Origin: Bog-1181 sp964565765
Lineage (GTDB): Bacteria > Oederibacteriota > PGYV01 > Palsa-1178
Assembly (NCBI GenBank): GCA_964565765.1
Contig: CAZMGF010000030.1
Location: 1 to 29,797, forward strand
DNA: 29,797 bases
Direction: 5' to 3'
Position numbers and translations under genes: made by a program. Below, piece by piece: positions 24,901 through 29,797 of the stretch. A model generated the notes under the pieces. It was not told the DNA's origin, searched no databases, and saw nothing but the letters and a program-made list of their open reading frames with translations. Every line of letters begins with the position of its first letter. The stretch's first letter is position 1.

Positions 24901-26493
24901 ACAATAACATCAACCTATACAATCACTCCGACATATACATCCACACCGGTCTTTACCTCGCTGCGCGTTGACTGCGCCGGGCCGCAGTACACCGACGGTT
25001 CTGGAAATATCTGGCTCGCGGACCAGCCCTATTCAGCTGGCAGCTGGGGCTATACTGTAGCCGGGACGGTAAATACGGTTACGGATACAATAGGCGGAAC
25101 CGCGGACGGCACGTTATATGATTATGAAAGATGGAACGCGACCATGGGCTATACTTTTGACGGCCTGCCAAACGGACAGTATCAGGTAACCCTTAAATTT
25201 GCGGAACTCTGGTGGGGAATTGCAGGCCGCGGGGGCACCACTACGGGCGTCGGCAGCAGGGAGTTTAATGTGGCCATTGAAGGCACGCAGGTGCTGACAA
25301 ATTTTGATATTTACGCGACGGCCGGGAACAAAGCGGATTATGCCGTTGATGAAACATTTACGGTTACGGTCACAGGCGGGGAACTTACTATAAATTTTTC
25401 ACAGGGTAATGCCGATAATCCGACAATAGAGGCCATACAGATATTAAGGATAATGCCTACACCCACGCCGTCACCGACAATTACAAAAACAGGGACAATA
25501 ACGCCGGTAGTTTCACCGACCATAACAGGGACCTATACAGCCACACCCACACTGACATACACAAGTACGGCAACGTCAACTTCTACCGCGACATTAACCG
25601 GGACCTCCACGGCCACGCCAACTTTGACCGCGACGGCTACTTTTACACAGACCCAGAGCGGGACAGCCACAGCGACCGCCACAAGGACAATGACCGGGAC
25701 ACCGATAGTTGCTTCCGCCACTTTTACCATGACTTCCACATACAGCCCGACATGGACGGCTTCGTTAACGGACACATATACCGCGACGCCGACGGCAACC
25801 GCGTCCTATACTTTCACTTCAACACAAACCATGACATCAACCAGGACTTTTACGGCAACTCTGACATTCACAATCTCGCCTACATTCAGCGTATCGCCCA
25901 CCGCGACTGCAACAATAACGGGCACTCCTCCGACTGTAACAGATACGCCCACAATCACAACCACATCCACTTTCAGCCGGACCTATACCGCCACGCAAAC
26001 ATTTACGCCGAGCGCGACGCAGACATTTACATTAACGGCCACGCCGACTGATACACCCACATATACTTTTACGGCCACGCCGGATTTTACGGCTGTTATA
26101 ACCGGGACCTTTACCGTGACGCCATCTTTTACCGGAACTTTAACGGCGACTCCCACGCTTACGGCACAGGCCACGGTTGTCATAACACCCACGGCAACGC
26201 AGGATATGGGCGGAAAGGACAGCATAGTCTATCCAAACCCGTGCAGGCAGGGAATTGACACTCTGTATGTGGCCTTTAACACGGATAAACCCTCTGATGA
26301 AGCTTCTTTTAAGATTTATACCAGGCTTTTCAGGCTCGTGAGGGAAGTAAGCTGGGAAAATGTACCACAGGGTTATTATTCCGGAAAAGTTGACAGCTCT
26401 TACCTGGACGGCCTTTCAAGCGGGATTTATTATTATATGATAGAAGCAGGCGGCAAAAAGTATCATATAGGCAAACTGCTGCTTTTAAAATAG
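21988..26493 (+). CDS. Giant secreted GH116 glucosidase with two malectin domains
   Basis: This 1501-residue protein begins at GTG 21988 (AAGGA upstream) with a signal peptide ending VAPLFA. The GH116 region (about residues 28-750) matches the bacterial/GBA2-type beta-glucosidase family: SRDINGGGYLDGAPIGGLGAGT at the start, NELYIYFTGGTIWE with the nucleophile Glu369, and DQTYDDMGLTGTTAYCGS with the acid/base Asp523. Family members release glucose or xylose from beta-linked substrates. Two malectin (CBM57-like) domains follow at about 770-924 (FRVNCGG, KFAEIYY) and 992-1156 (LRVDCAGP, KFAELWW), separated by a TPT linker. A linker of about 250 residues (1157-1410) leads to the shared C-terminal domain (IVYPNP, LSSGIYYY). 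Surface glucosidase acting on products of the GH9/GH5 enzymes is the likely role. Confidence 0.92.
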   Translation: MSGIIKKLVFYIMAMCFIVAPLFAATTIPSQAWSRDINGGGYLDGAPIGGLGAGTVTWRFNGNFYKTRLNIAGISSGGNGVDNEVFNDDTNCKFFLYQKPSGASAATLQLDAATLGSGQATYYSLFPKAWVSYYGSKFTVKAVVTQFTPAIPKDLTRTSYPVGIYEWDLTNPTSSSVDAAILLTWDNTDFSGATVQHVTSGTYNGIVLASGIANPANANQGEFCVAADSTSATVSYMSAASLATIQSDFTTNGTLPDTVGSNTIGGVAFKITLAPGAEVKIPIVLSWDIPIAQPSTGSKWYREYTRYWSRTGENSWAIAQDALANYTSYESQIDTWQSGILSDAFYPDWLKTMLFNELYIYFTGGTIWEAGAASGQADNANEDMFSQLESYIYEFYGTSDVRFYGSWGLFLNWPDIDKQVIRQFSDSIYTTRTDRPAPLGTCAHDFGDPAHVFQEWNAYTYRDSTTWKDLNSKFVLMVYRDFLLTGSTDKTFLDYCWTSVKTAMNKVYSECGTDGLPQSSGIDQTYDDMGLTGTTAYCGSLFLAACQAAVQIADAEGDAASAATYQSWFNTAQPNFESELWTGSYYKIDTGSSAPTRIMSDQLCGQWYSEALGLGGIVSNAHAQSAWQTLHDNNFSKFDSGTHGLVNVMTAAGAIDTTSSQTEECWVGTSWGAVSGMIQDGMNSQANDIGQSLYNTVWNLGQFWFRTPEAYQTGLTSPRAFYYMRASTVWGAKRAYDLACAGGNCTPFPTSTNTPSPTPAPTENPCASPLFRVNCGGPAAVDSLGNTWSADKAFAAGSWGYLNSSGPETIVTSAIANTNDDVLYQSGSYGPTLEYKFTVPKNGPYRVVLKFAEIYYATSGSRIFNVFLNGTQVLSNFDIVGVTGAEFTAIDYTYDVNVTNTVIDITTTAVKDNPVFSAIEVLDASTLCTPTVTITGTPPSPTSTMTKTPTCTNTPYYSVTFTQTNTPFYTPTITSTYTITPTYTSTPVFTSLRVDCAGPQYTDGSGNIWLADQPYSAGSWGYTVAGTVNTVTDTIGGTADGTLYDYERWNATMGYTFDGLPNGQYQVTLKFAELWWGIAGRGGTTTGVGSREFNVAIEGTQVLTNFDIYATAGNKADYAVDETFTVTVTGGELTINFSQGNADNPTIEAIQILRIMPTPTPSPTITKTGTITPVVSPTITGTYTATPTLTYTSTATSTSTATLTGTSTATPTLTATATFTQTQSGTATATATRTMTGTPIVASATFTMTSTYSPTWTASLTDTYTATPTATASYTFTSTQTMTSTRTFTATLTFTISPTFSVSPTATATITGTPPTVTDTPTITTTSTFSRTYTATQTFTPSATQTFTLTATPTDTPTYTFTATPDFTAVITGTFTVTPSFTGTLTATPTLTAQATVVITPTATQDMGGKDSIVYPNPCRQGIDTLYVAFNTDKPSDEASFKIYTRLFRLVREVSWENVPQGYYSGKVDSSYLDGLSSGIYYYMIEAGGKKYHIGKLLLLK
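25455..26212 (+). repeat. Low-complexity Thr/Pro linker region in GH116 gene
   Basis: About 250 codons of T-P-T, T-F-T and T-x-T units connect the second malectin domain to the C-terminal domain; this is the longest such tract in the window together with that at 13131. Confidence 0.85.
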
Positions 26494-26496
26494 AAA

Positions 26497-27426
26497 ATGG
26501 AAAAAGCGGTAATAAGGAGCATAAAAGTAACGGCAGCGGCCCAGCGGCTTGACCTTTACATAAAAGAAGCGGCGCCTGTTACCCGCGCCAGGGCGGCGGA
26601 AATGATAACTTCCGGCCTTGTTTTTGTGAACGGCGCGGTCAGGAAAAAACCCCACGGAATAATCAGGCCCGGAGACAGCGTAAGTTTTACGCATAAAATA
26701 AATGAAAAAACCGCGCCGGCCGCCTTCAAAACCAATCTGGATATAATTTATGAGGAAAAAGATTTTATAGCCGTCAATAAACCACCTCAAATGCTTACGC
26801 ATCCCACAAAATTCAGGGAATCAGATACTCTTGTCAACGCCGTAAAGCAATTATATTCCGGGAGCTCAATACACGCCGTAAACCGCCTTGACAGGGGCAC
26901 TTCAGGGATAGTTTTAATTGCCCTTACTCCGGAAAAAGCAGGGGAACTTTCTAAACTGGTAATGGATAAAATGGTTCATAAGGAGTACCTTTGCCTTGTG
27001 CACGGGAAGATAATAAAAAACGGGAAAATCGAAAAAGAAATATCAAAGGGCGGCGGAGGTGTAAAATTCAGGGATACCGTGGAATCGGGGGGGATGCGGG
27101 CCTTAACATACTATTAACCGGTTGAACTATTCAAAAGCGCAACCCTGCTTAAAATAATAATTAGGACCGGAAGGACCCACCAGATAAGGGCGCATATGAA
27201 ATTTATCGGACATCCCTGCATTGGCGACCCGGTTTACGGGGACGCCGCGCTGGATAAAAAAATATTCGGAAGTAAGGCGCCGGAGAGGCAGATGCTGCAC
27301 GCGGCTTTTTTAAGTTTTCAGGCGGCAGGAGGAAAAACCAGGACGGAAATAAAGGCTCCACTGCCGGAAGATTTTTTGAAAACGATTGAATATATGGGGA
27401 GCCTGGAAAACAACCACAAACAATGA
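26497..27426 (+). pseudogene. S4-domain RluA-type pseudouridine synthase interrupted by an in-frame TAA
   Basis: The gene starts at ATG 26497, three bases after the GH116 stop, with no clear Shine-Dalgarno. Residues about 12-65 form an S4 RNA-binding domain (QRLDLYIKEAAPVTRARAAE). The catalytic motif NRLDRGTSGIVL holds Asp132. After RALTYY at residues 201-206, a single TAA at 27115-27117 stops the frame; the same frame then continues with PVELFKSATLLKIIIRTGRT, HQIRAHMKFIGHP and GDPVYGD to the TGA at 27424. The sequence on both sides of the stop is exactly what an RluA-family enzyme needs, so this is a nonsense mutation, not a frameshift. The 206-residue product would lack the GRTHQIR part of the active site. 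A sequencing or assembly error, or read-through, are alternatives. A complete RluA-family gene is present at 3460. Confidence 0.85.
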
Positions 27427-27430
27427 AACC

Positions 27431-27459
27431 TTGCTTTTGCCTTTTTTTTAATGTAAAAT
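27431..27459 (+). promoter_or_regulatory. Sigma-70-type promoter of the HTH-less LacI gene
   Basis: TTGCTT at 27431-27436 and TAAAAT at 27454-27459 are 17 nt apart. It lies directly after the stop of the interrupted pseudouridine synthase gene and 31 nt before ATG 27490, supporting independent transcription. Confidence 0.5.
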
Positions 27460-27489
27460 ATTATATATAAGCAAAACAGGGAGAACTAA

Positions 27490-28338
27490 ATGGCTGAAAC
27501 AATGCACACAATAGCGGTTGTATCAAAACTTTTCTCCAATTTTTTTGTCCATGAGGTGCTTCAGGGGATAGAACCGCATCTTTTTAAGGGGATGTATGAG
27601 GTAAATTACTACCCGACGACCGGACGTATTGACGTGGAAAGGGATATGTTAAAAACCATATTATATGAGAAACGCGCCGACGCTGTCATATCAATAAGTG
27701 TGCCCATGGACGAGGAGCTTCTTCAGGCCTATAAAAATTCCGGAATACCCGTGATATTTGTCGAGGAATCTTGCGAAGGCGGCCATACAGTGAAAGTGGA
27801 CAACGTCAAGGGATCATACATCGCGACCGAATACCTTATTAAAAAAGGGCATAAAAAAATAGGCGTTCTTGCCGGGGAATTTCTTGATAAAAGGACAAAT
27901 TCCATGGTTATCGAACGGCTTATTGGATACAGGAAGGCAATTGAGGATTACGGTATGGCCTTAAATGAAAAATTCATCAAGCACGTGGCCTATTATTCTT
28001 TTGAGGAAGGCAGGCAGAAAATGAAGGAATTCCTCGAAGAAAAGGCAGGCCTTGACGCTGTTTTCTGCGCGGCCGGGGATTTATGCGCCATGGGAGTAAT
28101 TGAGGAACTGCGCGAAAACCATATAAAAATCCCGGAAGATATTTCCGTGGTCGGCTACGATGACATTATGACGGCGCAGTATTACAAACCGGCCCTGACA
28201 ACGGTAAAGCAACCGCTTGAACAGATGGGCTCCGACGCGTTCGAACTCGCGGTAAAATGTATTACAGGCGAGGTTAAAATAGACGAGCACAGGCTCATTA
28301 TACTGGATCCGAAGTTTATCATAAGGAAATCCGCGTAG
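27490..28338 (+). CDS. LacI-family sensor protein lacking the DNA-binding domain
   Basis: This 282-residue protein consists only of the periplasmic-binding-protein-like effector domain of LacI/GalR regulators: TIAVVSKLFSNFF at the start, KRADAVISIS, VKVDNVKGSYIATEYLIKKG, VFCAAGDLCAMGV, ISVVGYDD and LTTVKQPLEQMG. It aligns without large gaps to the downstream regulator from that protein's residue ~58 onwards, including the C-terminal IRKSA/IRESA. The N-terminal helix-turn-helix is absent, and there is no room for it: only 63 bases separate ATG 27490 from the preceding gene. A good AGGGAG at 27478-27483 supports this start. No signal peptide or membrane segment is seen, so it is cytoplasmic. 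It could bind the same sugar ligand, or form mixed dimers with the full-length protein and modulate it; this is inference. Confidence 0.88.
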   Translation: MAETMHTIAVVSKLFSNFFVHEVLQGIEPHLFKGMYEVNYYPTTGRIDVERDMLKTILYEKRADAVISISVPMDEELLQAYKNSGIPVIFVEESCEGGHTVKVDNVKGSYIATEYLIKKGHKKIGVLAGEFLDKRTNSMVIERLIGYRKAIEDYGMALNEKFIKHVAYYSFEEGRQKMKEFLEEKAGLDAVFCAAGDLCAMGVIEELRENHIKIPEDISVVGYDDIMTAQYYKPALTTVKQPLEQMGSDAFELAVKCITGEVKIDEHRLIILDPKFIIRKSA

Positions 28339-28389
28339 CTTATAACAAACAGTTTTTTACCGTTTTATCACCCTGAAATCCTATAATAT

Positions 28390-28418
28390 TTGCTATTTTA
28401 ACAATAAAATAGTATAAT
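28390..28418 (+). promoter_or_regulatory. Sigma-70-type promoter of the lacI-family gene
   Basis: TTGCTA at 28390-28395 and TATAAT at 28413-28418 are 17 nt apart. The spacer contains an 8-bp perfect inverted repeat (CTATTTTA-ACAA-TAAAATAG, 28393-28412). Confidence 0.65.
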
Positions 28419-28448
28419 TTATCTCAACGCAGGGCGTTGAGATAAATT
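28416..28448. promoter_or_regulatory. 15-bp perfect inverted repeat at the lacI transcription start
   Basis: Arms AATTTATCTCAACGC (28416-28430) and GCGTTGAGATAAATT (28434-28448) are perfectly complementary across a 3-base AGG centre. The repeat begins inside the -10 box and covers the expected transcription start near 28425. No T-run follows, so it is not a terminator. An autoregulatory operator or a stable 5' leader hairpin is likely. Confidence 0.65.
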
Positions 28449-28541
28449 TAAAAGTTAAAACCAAAAATTGGAATTTATGATTTTACCAGTTTGAAACTTT
28501 TAAATTGTGATTTTTGGTTTTGAATTTTAACTTTTAAATTT
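28444..28541. repeat. AT-rich long inverted repeat (98 bp)
   Basis: The left arm 28444-28468 matches the reverse complement of the right arm 28510-28541 at all 25 of its positions once a 7-base insertion in the right arm is allowed. Inner parts (AATTTA at 28472-28477 and TAAATT at 28501-28506) extend the pairing. It ends three bases before the GGGAGG of the downstream gene. It looks like a palindromic intergenic element or MITE-like remnant. Confidence 0.7.
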
Positions 28542-28555
28542 CTCGGGAGGTTTAC

Positions 28556-29563
28556 ATGAGCGTGACCATTAAAGACGTCGCAAAAAGAGCGGGAGTATCA
28601 CACACAACAGTCTCAATGGTTGTACATGACGACAAAAGGATAACTCCGGAAACGAAGAAAAAGGTTCTCGCCGCCATCGAGGAACTGAAATACCACCCAA
28701 ATTACCTTGCACGCGGGCTCGTACAGGGGAAAACAAATACCATAGCGGTCATGGCCACATTTTTTTCATCTTTTTTTGAAATGAATTTTTTAAAGGGGAT
28801 AGAACAGGAGATAGGCGATTCCGAATATCAGATCAATGAATATTCCACAAGGGGCAGGCCTGGCGTAAAACAGCAGATAATGGAACAGATATTGTACGGT
28901 AAAAGGGCCGATGTCCTGATATCGCTCTCAATAAAACCCGAAAAATCAATGCTTGAAGAATTCAAGAAAAGCGAGCTTCCCATTATACTCATAGAGGAAG
29001 AAATGAAGGGCGCGCATACACTTAAAACGGATAATTACAAAGGCGGCTTTCTGGCGGGGGAATATCTTGTAAAAAAAGGGCATAAGAATATCGGGGTCAT
29101 AGTAGGCGAGATTAACGGCGATGAAGTCGGCACGAGCCCTGACGAACGCCTGCGAGGTTTTAAAAGGGCGCTGGAGGATAACGGAGTTGTTTTTAATAAG
29201 GACCTGGTGATTCAGATAAAGAATTTTGATTATAAGGACGGCAAAGAGGCCCTGAAGGAATATCTGGCCGGCGGCGCCAAACTCGACGCCGTATTTTGCG
29301 CCGCGGGTGATTATGTCGCCATGGGGTTCCTGGAAGAGGCAAAACGACAGGGGATAAAAGTGCCGCAGGATATAGCTGTTGTGGGATACGACGACCTGGA
29401 GATGTCCGCGATAGTAAATCCTCCGCTCACGACGATAAAACAGTCAATAACCGAGCTTGGCAGGGAAGCTTTTAAAATAGCGGTGCTTGCGGCGGCGGGA
29501 AAGCTGAAGGAACCGAAGTGTATTGTGCTTGCCCCTGAACTGAAGATAAGGGAATCCGCGTAA
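28556..29563 (+). CDS. LacI-family transcriptional regulator
   Basis: This 335-residue protein has a complete LacI-type N-terminal helix-turn-helix (VTIKDVAKRAGVSHTTVSMV, residues 2-21, with the hinge helix YLARGLVQGKT by residue 60) and a ligand-binding domain from about residue 60 (TIAVMATFFSSFF, KRADVLISLS, LKTDNYKGGFLAGEYLVKKG, IAVVGYDD, LTTIKQSITELG). Members bind palindromic operators with a central CG and respond to sugars or related effectors. ATG 28556 has GGGAGG at 28545-28550. Upstream lie a promoter, a 15-bp inverted repeat and a larger AT-rich repeat. Its location after the glycosidase genes and the CG-centred palindromes upstream of several of them suggest it regulates the cluster, probably as repressor. 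The effector is likely a cellulose-derived sugar, by context only. Confidence 0.93.
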   Translation: MSVTIKDVAKRAGVSHTTVSMVVHDDKRITPETKKKVLAAIEELKYHPNYLARGLVQGKTNTIAVMATFFSSFFEMNFLKGIEQEIGDSEYQINEYSTRGRPGVKQQIMEQILYGKRADVLISLSIKPEKSMLEEFKKSELPIILIEEEMKGAHTLKTDNYKGGFLAGEYLVKKGHKNIGVIVGEINGDEVGTSPDERLRGFKRALEDNGVVFNKDLVIQIKNFDYKDGKEALKEYLAGGAKLDAVFCAAGDYVAMGFLEEAKRQGIKVPQDIAVVGYDDLEMSAIVNPPLTTIKQSITELGREAFKIAVLAAAGKLKEPKCIVLAPELKIRESA

Positions 29564-29584
29564 AATTAAGTAAGGCCCGCGGGA

Positions 29585-29613
29585 TTGACACGGCGTGGTT
29601 ATTCTGGTATATA
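29585..29613 (+). promoter_or_regulatory. Strong consensus-like promoter reading rightwards
   Basis: Perfect TTGACA at 29585-29590 and TATATA at 29608-29613 are 17 nt apart, with TGG just before the -10 (extended -10). TATAAT also occurs at 29610-29615 with a 19-nt spacer. No + strand gene starts in the remaining 180 bases, so it would transcribe a leader, a small RNA, or antisense to the fragment at 29643. Confidence 0.6.
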
Positions 29614-29642
29614 ATGATATAAGTTACTCGACTTTGGCAAAT

Positions 29643-29797
29643 TTACTCCACAAGGGTAAAACGTAATTGTTTCTGTGGTAAAAATGCCATCTCGAGAATG
29701 TCGTCCACTTCCTGATGAAGATGTGATTGTTTTAATGTCCAAGATATAAAAGAACGAACAACCTGGTTCTTAACAATATTACACTTACCGGAAAGAG
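29643..29797 (-). CDS. C-terminal fragment of an unidentified minus-strand gene
   Basis: On the minus strand a frame is open from the window edge for 50 codons and stops at TAA (29645-29643). It begins LSGKCNIVKNQVVRSFISWT and ends LPQKQLRFTLVE. I do not recognise it. It would be the only minus-strand gene here; its two Arg codons are both CGT, while the neighbours use mostly AGG and CGC, so it could be foreign, for example from a mobile element. The chance of a random 50-codon open stretch in this AT-rich DNA is not negligible, and a strong + strand promoter points into it. Confidence 0.35.
   Translation of the reverse strand, partial: LSGKCNIVKNQVVRSFISWTLKQSHLHQEVDDILEMAFLPQKQLRFTLVE

Noticed and set aside
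9783..26493. Classical cellulosome
   Set aside because: No dockerin or cohesin motifs are visible; the shared tails are of a different type.
27115..27117. Recoding of TAA as a sense codon
   Set aside because: TAA ends several other genes here at the expected places (for example 3438, 5076, 6628, 29561).
27100..27200. Frameshift in the pseudouridine synthase
   Set aside because: The motifs before and after the stop are in the same frame; one TAA codon alone interrupts it.
28416..28448. 15-bp inverted repeat as Rho-independent terminator
   Set aside because: No T-run follows on either strand and it overlaps the -10 box of a good promoter.

Overview
The window is a bacterial chromosome segment in which every confidently called gene lies on the + strand. 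Gene content points to a didermic, polysaccharide-degrading bacterium from a poorly cultured lineage: modular secreted cellulases, very long Thr/Pro (TPT-type) linkers, a shared C-terminal domain with a YPNP-like start, a beta-barrel protein, and heavy use of AGG for Arg and ATA for Ile. The linker and C-terminal style recall candidate phyla such as Goldbacteria/Firestonebacteria, but that is an impression from memory and not a taxonomic assignment.

Region 1 (1-6630). The 3' part of a repeat-bearing secreted protein with an NADase-type glycan-binding domain ends in a hairpin region. A tightly packed run follows: a bile acid:Na+ symporter family transporter, two unrecognised membrane proteins (1-nt and 4-nt overlaps), an RluA-type pseudouridine synthase, a secreted Trp-repeat protein and an acyl-CoA ligase. 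Region 2 (6631-9656). A YgiQ-type radical SAM protein is followed by an outer-membrane barrel protein with C-terminal TPRs, which has its own promoter and a strong terminator.

Region 3 (9657-26493) is a cellulose/beta-glucan degradation cluster. It holds a compact GH9 enzyme, two large GH9 enzymes with TPT linkers, a GH5 cellulase with a carbohydrate-binding-like module, a secreted protein with about 31 YwqK/MORN-variant repeats, and a 1501-residue GH116 enzyme with two malectin domains. The GH9-linker pair, the GH5 and the GH116 enzyme share a C-terminal domain of about 95 residues, probably a sorting or surface-attachment signal. Together they could cut cellulose internally (GH9, GH5) and release glucose from the products (GH116, possibly the compact GH9).

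Region 4 (26494-29797). An S4/RluA pseudouridine synthase gene is interrupted by one in-frame TAA. Then come two paralogous LacI-family genes, the first lacking its DNA-binding domain, the second complete and preceded by a promoter, a perfect 15-bp inverted repeat and a larger AT-rich inverted repeat. Palindromes with a central CG, typical of LacI-family operators, lie upstream of at least three of the glycosidase genes. I infer that the LacI pair may control the cluster. The last 155 bases contain the C-terminal end of an unidentified minus-strand reading frame.
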